From NCBI GenBank assembly GCA_900547415.1, contig URGS01000009.1:1-64000 (forward strand): DNA of 64,000 nucleotides, in the 5' to 3' direction. The translations under genes were made by a program, and so were the position numbers. Positions 8,584 to 17,893 of the stretch are shown one piece after another. This DNA is from an uncultured Phascolarctobacterium sp. Lineage in GTDB: Bacteria > Bacillota > Negativicutes > Acidaminococcales > Acidaminococcaceae. Under the pieces are notes generated by a model that made no database searches, was not told the DNA's origin, and saw only the letters and a list, made by a program, of their open reading frames with translations. The first letter of the stretch is position 1. The number at the start of each line of letters is the position of its first letter.

Positions 8584-11500
8584 TTAGAAATTCCAACGCA
8601 TACCTGCGTTCCATTGCCAATCCTTGTAGAAGTCACTGCCGGTGCTGCGCTCTACGTCAAAGTAGATGTTGCTGTTGTCGCCAGTTGCCATTGCTACGCC
8701 TACGCCGTACTCAAACCAGGTGTCGTTATAGGTGTTGCTCATGGTCAAACTGCCATCTGCTGCTCGCATTTCTACGTCATAGCCACCGCCAAACTCATGG
8801 AGCAGGTTTGCTTTAGCATATACAATGCCTTTTTCGCCAATTTTCTTGCCAATGTTAAAGCCAATGCGTCCCAGTGCACTCTTAATACCGCTTTGGTCTA
8901 CAAAAATACCATTACTGGTTTCATACTTAGCTCCACCCATGTAGCCTAAGGTCAGTTGTGCTTGAGGCTCAATGTACCAACCATGGTCCAAGTCATTCTT
9001 TCTACCATACTCTGCACTAATGGATACACCAGTGTTATCATACTCACCAGTAATCTCGTTACCTTTAGTATCGAACACCTTAAAGTCATTATCCATATTG
9101 CTAATCTTGAACACTAAATCAAGGTAATGGCCTTTACTGTATTGCTCAGTGGTGTAGAAACCAATGGACTTACCATGGTTGTCACCACTACCACTGTTGT
9201 AGCTGCTCTTTCCATCTACATAGCTCAGTGCTGCACCTTGATAACGAACTACATCTTCAGTGCGCTTAGTCACTTCGTCATAACCTAATTCATATGTAGT
9301 ATACTTGTTCTCAAAGCCGCCGTCGTAACCAATCTTGCTGCCCTTAACACGGAACCACGCACCTTTTTCTTCCTCGCCGTTATGACGCAGCTCGCCCATA
9401 CGTTGCAGTAGCTTGTCATTTTCTGTACGCCATGTGTGGTAGTTCAGGGAGTTTACGGACAGAACAGTATCTACGCCAGTAGTAGGCTTGTTAACCTTGC
9501 TAACATCCTTCAAATACCAATCAGTAGTATAGCCATTAGTAACAGTATCACCATTATCCTCTTCATACTTAGCCAAATCATATTTGTTCCAATATAAAGT
9601 TCCCTCGCTATCGTTAGCCTTAAACTCGCCCTTTTCATCCTTAACGCTAACTAAAACAGTACCCTCTGCACCATCAAAGGTGCCATCTGTAGCAACATTA
9701 TCCAATGTAATATAATGAACGCCTTCATGAACACCATCTACATAAACACGGTCACTGTTGTCAACGTTGCTAGAAGCGTCAATGTCCATTTTAATAGTGT
9801 TGCCATCACCAGCAAATTTGTTGGTATGTAAAGAGCTAAAAGCTTTATTGTCAGCTGTCATATCAATAGTAGACTTATTAGCTACTAAGTTATTCATACA
9901 GCTATCGCCAGTCATATTCCAGGTAGAGCCTTCACCGAAGGTTAAGTCGATAACGCCAGCATCAAGAATTGGTTCGTCTAACAATTTAGAATTAATTTTA
10001 TTACGGTAATCATCGGCTATACCAATAAATAAACCTTTATTACCAAAATCTACAGTAACTGTACCTTTGGAATACATTCCTGCGCCAGCTAAAATATTAC
10101 CTTCTATATTTAACTTTCCAGCATAACTAGCATCCCTGCCGATATTAATTACGCCTTTATCTGAAGCAACAATATCATTTTTTACAATACTATCATAGCT
10201 ACCATTTAACGTAACATTAATGGTACCTCTTGTATCAGAATATTTATCACCATCCCAGCCATCACCACCAGCAGCTAGTGCAAAATCATCCTCATTATCA
10301 TCCTTAGTAGTAATAATCTGTAATGCGCCATTAATATTAACAACGCCACCCTTAGCAGATACCCATACACCTTTATTAGCAACGTCAATAGAAACAACGC
10401 CTTTTTCCGCCGTTAAATTTACAACAGGCTCACCACCATAAGGATGTCCTTTAATATATACAGCAGCTTTCTCAGTATCATTGTAATTTAACTCATCTGT
10501 AGATTTGATTATAATATTATTTTGTGATGCCAGATTAGTTGTAATACCATTTTCATTATAAATGCCAGCTTTTTTAGAATTAATTACAATGTCAGAACCA
10601 GAATCCACTTTCAATAAATTACCAGAACCCTTACCTCTGATACCCACACCATCAGAATTAATTACAACACCATCTTTAGAATCAATTTTCATTGAGCCAT
10701 TGTCAAGGTGTAATCCAAAACTATTAGCATCAATAAGCATGGAACCTGTTTTGATATCTACAAGCCCTTTATCTTGTACACTAATTCCACAACCTTCAGC
10801 AGCCTTAGCAGTTACACTAAACAACCCTTCTATATTGCCATTCAGAGTCGCTGCGTAGTTAGAATCACTAGAATTATTATCTCTTCCTAATAAAACACCA
10901 AATTTACCAGCACTACTAATAGTTACAGACCCAGCCTTTGCGTTTTCTGTTCCCAAATTAAGTTTAGATTTACCCCAAAGGTTGATAGCACTGCCATGAT
11001 TGCCATCAGAGTCATGTGTATCAATATTTGTACCCGTTATAACAACTTCCTTACCAACCATATTGGTTGTACCAAATTTATCCAACAAAACATTACCATC
11101 AATATTTAATTTTTCAGCAGCCTTTAAATTTAATGTATATGTTTTTACATTTGGTCCAGGAAGTCCATCTGTAGCCATAATTGCAAACAATTTATTTTTT
11201 TCTTTTTCAACACTTTTTTCTTTGTTTGCTATTATATTAATATTTTGGGCATTAAAATCAGTCTGTGAACCATGTACTTCAACAACACCATCGTTATTAA
11301 ATTCAGTTTTCTTACCTTGGATAGTAATAGTGTCAGCATTAATTACAACATTAGAATCATGATTGGAAAAAGCTGTTCCATTAGATTTGTTAGCCTCTGT
11401 ACTATCAAAAAGAACATTTTTAGAATATATCTCTATTACACGATCTTCAGCCATTCCTGAACCAACAAACCCTGCTGAAAATCCTTGTCCACCTTTTACA

Positions 11501-11979
11501 GTAACTGTATCTAACCAATTTTTATCAGATCCAATAACTACTGAACCATATCCTTCAGCACTCAAACCACCATATTTTGCTTTACTATCAACAGTAAAAT
11601 TTTTACCTATAACGGTTACCATTGTTGAATCAGATTCTCTCTGTCCACCCATTACAACACCTTTACCGCCGACAATATTTATGTTTTCTGCATTCAATGT
11701 TACATTATGTGACCCTTGTGAATTGGCTAAAATTGGATCATTAATTTGCAACGCAGCATCATAATCTCCTAAATTACTGCTACCAATAGTAATATTTTTT
11801 GTATTTTCATCACCTATAGTAATATTTTCTGGGGAATATTTTCCAACTTCCATTTTACCAAAAGTAATATTTTCACCAATAACATTACTTTGATTGTTGT
11901 AGTTACCTGCATAACATACGCTCATCTGCATCAAACTACCCAAAACTAAAGCCGCTAACAATTTTTCTCTTTTTTTCAT
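8584..11979 (-). CDS. Autotransporter adhesin-like protein, copy A
   Basis: A type V secreted surface protein: signal peptide, passenger, and a C-terminal beta-barrel that inserts in the outer membrane. From the ATG at 11979 (after AAGGCGG) it has 1131 residues. Residues 1-25 (MKKREKLLAALVLGSLMQMSVCYAG) are a signal peptide; about 26-840 form an Asn/Gly/Ser/Thr-rich passenger with repeated 'NIT', 'VVIN', 'DIVINSKKAGIYN' rungs typical of a beta-helix. A junction region follows ('NDSEGTLYWNKY', 'VDTVLSVNSLNYHTWR'). The last ~280 residues (from GAWFRVKGSKIGYDGG to GMRWNF) are the barrel, ending in Phe as Bam substrates do. The barrel DNA is identical to that of copy B; the passengers differ. Ligand is unknown. 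Expression is probably phase variable through the G7 tract in its promoter. Confidence 0.92.
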   Translation of the reverse strand: MKKREKLLAALVLGSLMQMSVCYAGNYNNQSNVIGENITFGKMEVGKYSPENITIGDENTKNITIGSSNLGDYDAALQINDPILANSQGSHNVTLNAENINIVGGKGVVMGGQRESDSTMVTVIGKNFTVDSKAKYGGLSAEGYGSVVIGSDKNWLDTVTVKGGQGFSAGFVGSGMAEDRVIEIYSKNVLFDSTEANKSNGTAFSNHDSNVVINADTITIQGKKTEFNNDGVVEVHGSQTDFNAQNINIIANKEKSVEKEKNKLFAIMATDGLPGPNVKTYTLNLKAAEKLNIDGNVLLDKFGTTNMVGKEVVITGTNIDTHDSDGNHGSAINLWGKSKLNLGTENAKAGSVTISSAGKFGVLLGRDNNSSDSNYAATLNGNIEGLFSVTAKAAEGCGISVQDKGLVDIKTGSMLIDANSFGLHLDNGSMKIDSKDGVVINSDGVGIRGKGSGNLLKVDSGSDIVINSKKAGIYNENGITTNLASQNNIIIKSTDELNYNDTEKAAVYIKGHPYGGEPVVNLTAEKGVVSIDVANKGVWVSAKGGVVNINGALQIITTKDDNEDDFALAAGGDGWDGDKYSDTRGTINVTLNGSYDSIVKNDIVASDKGVINIGRDASYAGKLNIEGNILAGAGMYSKGTVTVDFGNKGLFIGIADDYRNKINSKLLDEPILDAGVIDLTFGEGSTWNMTGDSCMNNLVANKSTIDMTADNKAFSSLHTNKFAGDGNTIKMDIDASSNVDNSDRVYVDGVHEGVHYITLDNVATDGTFDGAEGTVLVSVKDEKGEFKANDSEGTLYWNKYDLAKYEEDNGDTVTNGYTTDWYLKDVSKVNKPTTGVDTVLSVNSLNYHTWRTENDKLLQRMGELRHNGEEEKGAWFRVKGSKIGYDGGFENKYTTYELGYDEVTKRTEDVVRYQGAALSYVDGKSSYNSGSGDNHGKSIGFYTTEQYSKGHYLDLVFKISNMDNDFKVFDTKGNEITGEYDNTGVSISAEYGRKNDLDHGWYIEPQAQLTLGYMGGAKYETSNGIFVDQSGIKSALGRIGFNIGKKIGEKGIVYAKANLLHEFGGGYDVEMRAADGSLTMSNTYNDTWFEYGVGVAMATGDNSNIYFDVERSTGSDFYKDWQWNAGMRWNF
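8591..9423 (-). repeat. Identical barrel repeat, copy A
   Basis: This 833-bp block matches 12314-13146 base for base in a line-by-line reading (offset 3723). It covers essentially the whole barrel domain, and divergence starts abruptly at both ends (8590 and 9424). Identity at synonymous sites points to recent duplication or gene conversion. Confidence 0.9.
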
Positions 11980-12116
11980 CAAACCGCCTTCTTTCAAATG
12001 ATTCTTATTAATGTTAACTAAAGAGAAAATAATTTTTTGGAAAAACACGCTGCATATAGGTGCTTAGAACTCACCAAATTATTTGTACACGTAATTTTCC
12101 CTTAAAATTCACTTGT

Positions 12117-12144
12117 ATCATAACACATTTGTACCCCCCCGCAA
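12117..12144 (-). promoter_or_regulatory. Autotransporter A promoter with G7 tract
   Basis: Minus strand TTGCGG (12139-12144), 16-nt spacer, TATGAT (12117-12122). A run of seven G (12134-12140 read as C on the plus strand) starts in the -35 hexamer and extends into the spacer. Slippage would change the spacing and switch the promoter. The 21-bp core TGTCTTGCGGGGGGGTACAA is shared with copy B's promoter. The 327-bp gap also holds copy B's terminator. Confidence 0.7.
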
Positions 12145-12211
12145 GACATTGCTGTTTTGCAGTTCTTAATATATTGAGCAAAACATGAAACTGTTTATTG
12201 GAAAAAGGCAA

Positions 12212-12258
12212 ATAAAAAACATCACGTTTCACAAATAGTGTAAAACGTGATGTTCAAT
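12212..12258 (-). terminator. Terminator after the second autotransporter
   Basis: Minus strand arms AACATCACGTTT / AAACGTGATGTT around a TACACTATTTGTG loop, followed by TTTTATTT. Confidence 0.85.
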
Positions 12259-12306
12259 CACAAATCAATATTTATTTTTGTATTTTTATTTAGATAATCT
12301 TTCTTC

Positions 12307-15084
12307 TTAGAAGTTCCAACGCATACCTGCGTTCCATTGCCAATCCTTGTAGAAGTCACTGCCGGTGCTGCGCTCTACGTCAAAGTAGATGTTGCTGTTG
12401 TCGCCAGTTGCCATTGCTACGCCTACGCCGTACTCAAACCAGGTGTCGTTATAGGTGTTGCTCATGGTCAAACTGCCATCTGCTGCTCGCATTTCTACGT
12501 CATAGCCACCGCCAAACTCATGGAGCAGGTTTGCTTTAGCATATACAATGCCTTTTTCGCCAATTTTCTTGCCAATGTTAAAGCCAATGCGTCCCAGTGC
12601 ACTCTTAATACCGCTTTGGTCTACAAAAATACCATTACTGGTTTCATACTTAGCTCCACCCATGTAGCCTAAGGTCAGTTGTGCTTGAGGCTCAATGTAC
12701 CAACCATGGTCCAAGTCATTCTTTCTACCATACTCTGCACTAATGGATACACCAGTGTTATCATACTCACCAGTAATCTCGTTACCTTTAGTATCGAACA
12801 CCTTAAAGTCATTATCCATATTGCTAATCTTGAACACTAAATCAAGGTAATGGCCTTTACTGTATTGCTCAGTGGTGTAGAAACCAATGGACTTACCATG
12901 GTTGTCACCACTACCACTGTTGTAGCTGCTCTTTCCATCTACATAGCTCAGTGCTGCACCTTGATAACGAACTACATCTTCAGTGCGCTTAGTCACTTCG
13001 TCATAACCTAATTCATATGTAGTATACTTGTTCTCAAAGCCGCCGTCGTAACCAATCTTGCTGCCCTTAACACGGAACCACGCACCTTTTTCTTCCTCGC
13101 CGTTATGACGCAGCTCGCCCATACGTTGCAGTAGCTTGTCATTTTCAGTACGCCAGGTGTGATAGTTCAGGGAGTTTACGGACAGAACAGTATCTACGCC
13201 AGCAGTAGGCTTGTCGCCAGGATTAACAATCTCAACCTTTTCCAAGTACCAGTCTTTAGTGTAATTTTCTGTTTCACTGTCCTTGATGTTCAGTTTGTAT
13301 TTATTCCAATATAAGGTACCCTCACTATCATTAGCCTTAAAGGTGCCTTGTTCATCCTTAACGCTTACCAGAACGGTTCCAGCCGCACCTTCATTATTGA
13401 CACCTACATTATTCAATGTAATATAGTGTTCACCACTATGAGTACCATCTACATAAACACGGTCACTATTATTTACATTAGTAGCAGCGTCAATATCCAT
13501 ATGAATAGAACCGCCATTACCACTAAAATTATTCTTGATAACAATATCTTGGTACTTATGCGCCGCTACATCAGTGTACACAGTATCAGTCATATCAATT
13601 TTACCACCATTGGACAAGGTTAAATTAGTTAACACGCTGGAATCATCTTCGGTGTCTTGAACATTAATCCATCTTGCACCATTAGCAAGAGCAATATTAA
13701 TAGTACCACCATTACTTCCAATCTTAGTATTACTATATAAATATGAAGTCTTGCTTGTCATATTAACATCAATGGTTCCTTTATTATCAGAATCAACCTT
13801 ACCTCTAATCTGTACTTCACCTTTACCATCTTTGTTTACAGTAATGGTGCCGGAACCTTTGTATCCTTTTTCATTTAAGAAATTTTGTAATGAAGCATGT
13901 TCAACCATTTTACCTTCAAGTTGATAATATCCATTTTGCAATGCAATAATTTTATTTGGATTTTGAACATCAGATACGCCAGTACCAATATACAACGATT
14001 CAACATCAATAATTCCGTCTGACTGTGTAGTCAACCCAACTCTATAAGCAGCCAAGTCCTTTTCATCACTAAAGAAGTTTATCGCAACATTATTTAGTTT
14101 AGAAACAGCCTTAAATGATGAATGTATTCCTATTGCTCTACCCTGCTCAGATTTTAAATTTATAATTGTTTTACCCTTTAAATCAACACCACTTTTGCCT
14201 TGATAATCTGTATAAACTTGGTCATAGTAGCCACTGCTAATACCATAAATTATATTATGATTTTTACTATTATTTTGTACATTTAATGTAACTACAGCAT
14301 TTTCTGCTGATGTAACAGTACCACCTGAAGTAGTATAAAGTCCGGCTACTTCATGATTATTGTAGCCATCACTTTTTTCTGCCTTAACATTGAAAACACT
14401 GTTATTGCCATTTAATTCAATAGTACCTTCAACAGCTGCTGCACCAAATGTTTTGCCCATGCTATATGAACCAACCTTATCAAGAGTTGTTGCATTGACA
14501 TTTAAATCTCCATTAACAACAATACGGCCACCGCCTGCACTATTACCATCAAAATCGCTACCAGCTAACAATCCATATGCTGACCCCTTACCAATCAAGG
14601 AAATATTTGTATTATTAAGGACAATACTGCCACCTTGGTCTTCTGGCTGGACCGCGTCCGGAAAGGGAACATATCCACCATATTTCCATACACCAAAAAC
14701 CTTATCACCTTTTTTATCATAAGCACTATTATCAATATTAATATTGATAGTTCCACCCACTGTTAAGTTAGTAGCTGCTGGTTTACCGTCCACAGTACCT
14801 TCTGATACCCGAATACCATATGCATTTGTACCACTTTTAATAAGAGTTATACTACCACCATTTTTAATCACATAATCGCCTGTATTACCGCTAAAAGGTA
14901 TATCTAAACCTTCACTATTATCATCATATGAATTCCCATCATTAATGCTAACATATCTGTTTATGCTATCATATAAACCTGGATCAGGATGTTCCTGTGT
15001 AATTACATTACCAGCAAAACAATTAGAATAGCAACAAATTGACATTACGCTTAATAAAATAGCTGTTTTAGATATTTTTTCCAC
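12307..15084 (-). CDS. Autotransporter adhesin-like protein, copy B
   Basis: Second type V secreted protein, about 925 residues: a signal peptide (EKISKTAILLSVMSICCYSNCFAG), a passenger with beta-helix-like 'GTININID', 'GRIVVNGDLNVNATT', 'GGTVTSAENAVVTLNV' rungs (about 25-640), a junction region resembling copy A ('DIDAATNVNNSDRVYVDG', 'NDSEGTLYWNKY'), and the same C-terminal barrel ending GMRWNF. Three consecutive codons could start it: TTG 15090, TTG 15087 and GTG 15084. The AAGGGAG site is too close to the first, so I take GTG 15084; TTG 15087 is equally possible. The passenger is unrelated to copy A outside the junction, so the two present different surfaces on one barrel. Confidence 0.9.
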   Translation of the reverse strand: MEKISKTAILLSVMSICCYSNCFAGNVITQEHPDPGLYDSINRYVSINDGNSYDDNSEGLDIPFSGNTGDYVIKNGGSITLIKSGTNAYGIRVSEGTVDGKPAATNLTVGGTININIDNSAYDKKGDKVFGVWKYGGYVPFPDAVQPEDQGGSIVLNNTNISLIGKGSAYGLLAGSDFDGNSAGGGRIVVNGDLNVNATTLDKVGSYSMGKTFGAAAVEGTIELNGNNSVFNVKAEKSDGYNNHEVAGLYTTSGGTVTSAENAVVTLNVQNNSKNHNIIYGISSGYYDQVYTDYQGKSGVDLKGKTIINLKSEQGRAIGIHSSFKAVSKLNNVAINFFSDEKDLAAYRVGLTTQSDGIIDVESLYIGTGVSDVQNPNKIIALQNGYYQLEGKMVEHASLQNFLNEKGYKGSGTITVNKDGKGEVQIRGKVDSDNKGTIDVNMTSKTSYLYSNTKIGSNGGTINIALANGARWINVQDTEDDSSVLTNLTLSNGGKIDMTDTVYTDVAAHKYQDIVIKNNFSGNGGSIHMDIDAATNVNNSDRVYVDGTHSGEHYITLNNVGVNNEGAAGTVLVSVKDEQGTFKANDSEGTLYWNKYKLNIKDSETENYTKDWYLEKVEIVNPGDKPTAGVDTVLSVNSLNYHTWRTENDKLLQRMGELRHNGEEEKGAWFRVKGSKIGYDGGFENKYTTYELGYDEVTKRTEDVVRYQGAALSYVDGKSSYNSGSGDNHGKSIGFYTTEQYSKGHYLDLVFKISNMDNDFKVFDTKGNEITGEYDNTGVSISAEYGRKNDLDHGWYIEPQAQLTLGYMGGAKYETSNGIFVDQSGIKSALGRIGFNIGKKIGEKGIVYAKANLLHEFGGGYDVEMRAADGSLTMSNTYNDTWFEYGVGVAMATGDNSNIYFDVERSTGSDFYKDWQWNAGMRWNF
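12314..13146 (-). repeat. Identical barrel repeat, copy B
   Basis: Partner of 8591-9423, 833 bp without a difference. The upstream junction DNA (13147 on) is similar to copy A but diverged (for example TTTTCTGTACGCCATG against TTTTCAGTACGCCAGG), so the conversion tract ends sharply at the barrel. Confidence 0.9.
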
Positions 15085-15210
15085 CAACAAACTCTCCCTT
15101 CACATATTTGTATTATCATAAAAATTCTAAAACTACTAAGCTATAAAGCATAATGGAATATATTCATTTCCATTATTACTTATTGCGCTTTATAGCCACT
15201 ATGCGCGTAT

Positions 15211-15238
15211 AGTATACACCCTTTGTACCCCCCCGCAA
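15211..15238 (-). promoter_or_regulatory. Autotransporter B promoter with G7 tract
   Basis: Minus strand TTGCGG (15233-15238), 16-nt spacer, TATACT (15211-15216). The seven-G run is at 15228-15234, at the same place relative to the hexamers as in copy A. The gene starts about 120 nt downstream. The rest of the 294-bp gap to rplI holds an AT-rich leader and copy B's upstream terminator. Confidence 0.7.
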
Positions 15239-15304
15239 GACAAATCGGTTTTATACAAATACACTTTTTGAAAGCATATAAACAATAAAGTTTATATATA
15301 AATA

Positions 15305-15352
15305 AAGAAAAGACCTCGCATTTTACAAATTATGCAAAACACGAAGTCTAAT
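15305..15352 (-). terminator. Terminator after rplI
   Basis: Minus strand hairpin AGACTTCG...CGAGGTCT, with further A/T pairs inside, followed by TTTTCTTTATT. It closes the yybS-gdpP-rplI transcript before the autotransporters. Confidence 0.65.
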
Positions 15353-15378
15353 CAACTAGCAAATTTTATTTACTTTTT

Positions 15379-15825
15379 TTATTCAGCTACTACCATTACT
15401 TTGAATTGAGAGGTTACTTCCGGATGCAGCTTAGCTACAGCGGTATACTCGCCCAGACTCTTAACAGAGTTCTTCAATTCAATTTTACGGCGGTCAATAT
15501 TCAGGCCGGTTTGCTTAATCAAAGCTTCAGCTACATCCTTGCTGGTTACAGAACCGAACATTTTGCCGTTTTCGCCTAAACGCATTTTAATGGTTACTAC
15601 AACCTTTTCTACTTGAGCTCCCAAAACAACAGCCTCGTCCTTAGCCTGTGCAGCACGATGTGCAGCAGTAGCCTTGTCAGCCTTAGCTTGGTTTACGTTA
15701 GCAGCGTTAGCTTCCTTAGCTAATTTGCGGGGAAGCAGGTAGTTGCGGCCATAGCCCTCAGCAGTTTCAACAATATCACCTTTTTTACCTAAGCTTTTAA
15801 CATCTTGCAGCAGAATTACTTTCAT
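15379..15825 (-). CDS. rplI: 50S ribosomal protein L9
   Basis: Two-domain 23S rRNA-binding protein near the L1 stalk. 148 residues, the normal length. The N domain 'MKVILLQDVKSLGKKGDIVETAEGYGRNYLLPRKLA' is the signature, followed by the long connecting helix (Ala/Lys rich) and the C domain 'MRLGENGKMFGSVTSKDVAEAL'. The ATG follows GAGCGAG. The start overlaps the end of gdpP by 29 bp, so translation is probably coupled. In many Firmicutes dnaB comes next; here a terminator and the autotransporter pair follow. Confidence 0.97.
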   Translation of the reverse strand: MKVILLQDVKSLGKKGDIVETAEGYGRNYLLPRKLAKEANAANVNQAKADKATAAHRAAQAKDEAVVLGAQVEKVVVTIKMRLGENGKMFGSVTSKDVAEALIKQTGLNIDRRKIELKNSVKSLGEYTAVAKLHPEVTSQFKVMVVAE

Positions 15826-17878
15826 TGTTATCTCGCTCCTCTAATTGTTCTTTTGCTAATGCAATAATTTGCGGTTCTACATCCTTAGCACGTGTGTTTT
15901 CAATCTGCACACCTGCCACAGTCTGGTGTCCGCCACCACCCAGCTCTTCCATAATACGCTGAACGTTGACAGTACCATCACTGCGGGCACTTACGCCCAA
16001 CGAACCATCTTTATATTCTACAATTGCCACGCCTACAGAAATACCGTTAATGGTAATAAGGGTATCCGCAGTCTGCGCAGCAAGTACAGAAGACTGTTGA
16101 TCACGGTCGGCATTCTTATATATAGAGAGTGCCATACCAGGGAAGGGCATCTTAGCAGTGGCAACAAGCCTTGCCTTTTTCTGTACCCATTCCAAATCGT
16201 CCTTAAAGAGTACTCGTACCAGATTAGGATTAGCACCACTACGACGCAGAAGCGCAGCAGCCTCAAAGGTACGCTCGCCTGTTTGAACGGCGAAATTCTT
16301 GGTATCCAAAACAATACCTGCATAAAGAGCTGTTGCCTCTGCAGGAGTAATGTCCAGGCTATCATCATAGTAGCCTACAAGCTCGGTTACCAGCTCACTG
16401 GTGGATGAGGAAGAAGGCTCCAAATACAGCAGAACGGTATCGCTGATAATATCTTCAGCACGACGATGATGGTCAACTATAATCTTGGTCTTAACAGCTT
16501 CCAAAACCTTTTTGCTGGCTGCCAGAATAGCTCTATGATGGTCTACTAAAATCAGCAGACTCTTAGGAGTAACAAGCTTGAGAGCTTCCTCCTCTTCAAC
16601 CATTATTTCCAGATACCTTTTATCAGCATCAGTCATACCAAGCTTATCACCTGCCACAACCTCTTTAATTTTGTCATAGGAGGGATTGGGGCCACTAGTT
16701 ACAATAACCGTCGGCTTATTAGAAGACAAGGCCAGCTTAGCCATACCTATAGTACTGCCAATAGCATCATAATCCTCATTTACATGTCCCATAACAAAAA
16801 CTCTGTCAGCTGCCATAATCTGCTCATGAATGGTCTGGGCTACAATGCGGGCACGTACACGGGTGCTCTTGGCTGATACAGTACTAGTACCACCAAAGAA
16901 CTGGGTATTTTTGTTCTTCAGCACTACAGCCTGGTCGCCGCCGCGTCCTAGCGCCAGATACAGAGCCTTATTAGCGTTCTGCATCAGCTCCTCCATAGTC
17001 ACACCATCACAGGCCACACCTATACTGATAGTTGGAGGAATCTTATTACCACTGCGCACCTCACGAATGGAGTCCAAAATGGTAAATTTATTATCCATCA
17101 TATCAATAACAGAAGAATGGCTAAATCCCATCAAGCTGCTTTCTTTATTCATTCTGCAGATAAAGCCATGCTGGGATGCTACCCATTTAGTCAGCATCTC
17201 GTTAACCTCACCACTAAGGTTAGCTATATTAGTCTCAGATAAGCCTCGCATAACCTCTTCGTAGTTATCAAAGCGGGCATAGGCCAAGCAAAGCTTATCA
17301 TTACTATACTTCTGCTTCAAAAGCTCCAGCTCAGTAATATTGGTCAGATAAATCATCAGGCCGCTGCTGGAAGTTTCTTCGCCCTTTTTAAAGGTACGCT
17401 GTTCCTGAGTTTCCACACTGCAATACTTCATATTAAAGTATTTATCATCAATCTGGATAATCTTTTCGCCATCCTTGACACGCATTAGTTCAAAGGCATT
17501 TGCCTGAAGGGGTAATATATCCTCAGGCTTTTTGCCCTCCAGGTTCTTTTGGCCTACCCATTCCTGAAACAAAGCATTTTTCCATTGCAGCTTACCATCC
17601 TTGGAAAAAACTGCCATGCCAACATCAAGCTTGCGTACAGCAAAATGATTGGTACGTTCAATGTTACGGATAATATTATCAAGGTAGCTGCTAAAGAAAA
17701 TTTCCTTGTTAATCAGATTACGCCTTGCAAAGTAATAGGTCACACCAACAATAACTAAGGCAGGAATAATCAGCTTAGGCTGCAAATAGCATACTAATAT
17801 TGACAGCAGTAAAATAACCAACAAAAATATATTAGTATCCACCCGTGAATTCATATTACCATTAAATCTACTGAACAT
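15797..17878 (-). CDS. gdpP: Cyclic-di-AMP phosphodiesterase GdpP
   Basis: Membrane-bound enzyme that hydrolyses c-di-AMP to pApA. About 693 residues: two N-terminal membrane segments (residues 15-60), a PAS domain (about 70-165), a degenerate GGDEF domain (about 170-300, 'GRGGDQAVV' rather than GGDEF), and DHH-DHHA1 phosphodiesterase domains (about 340-690) with 'GHVNEDYDAIGS', the 'DHHR' motif and C-terminal 'GGGGHQTVAG'. The ATG at 17878 follows AAGAGGTG and is preferred to the upstream in-frame GTG. It sits 15 bp after yybS and overlaps rplI, the usual Firmicutes order. c-di-AMP controls potassium and osmotic balance. Confidence 0.93.
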   Translation of the reverse strand: MFSRFNGNMNSRVDTNIFLLVILLLSILVCYLQPKLIIPALVIVGVTYYFARRNLINKEIFFSSYLDNIIRNIERTNHFAVRKLDVGMAVFSKDGKLQWKNALFQEWVGQKNLEGKKPEDILPLQANAFELMRVKDGEKIIQIDDKYFNMKYCSVETQEQRTFKKGEETSSSGLMIYLTNITELELLKQKYSNDKLCLAYARFDNYEEVMRGLSETNIANLSGEVNEMLTKWVASQHGFICRMNKESSLMGFSHSSVIDMMDNKFTILDSIREVRSGNKIPPTISIGVACDGVTMEELMQNANKALYLALGRGGDQAVVLKNKNTQFFGGTSTVSAKSTRVRARIVAQTIHEQIMAADRVFVMGHVNEDYDAIGSTIGMAKLALSSNKPTVIVTSGPNPSYDKIKEVVAGDKLGMTDADKRYLEIMVEEEEALKLVTPKSLLILVDHHRAILAASKKVLEAVKTKIIVDHHRRAEDIISDTVLLYLEPSSSSTSELVTELVGYYDDSLDITPAEATALYAGIVLDTKNFAVQTGERTFEAAALLRRSGANPNLVRVLFKDDLEWVQKKARLVATAKMPFPGMALSIYKNADRDQQSSVLAAQTADTLITINGISVGVAIVEYKDGSLGVSARSDGTVNVQRIMEELGGGGHQTVAGVQIENTRAKDVEPQIIALAKEQLEERDNNESNSAARC

Positions 17879-17893
17879 ACTGTTCACCTCTTG

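Noticed and set aside
12337..12672. Open frame shared by both autotransporter barrels on the plus strand
   Set aside because: It exists twice only because the barrel DNA is duplicated; it is an antisense shadow of the coding strand.
8584..15084. Autotransporter duplication as an assembly artefact
   Set aside because: The passengers, junctions, promoters and terminators all differ between copies, so two real genes are present; long reads would still be worth a look.
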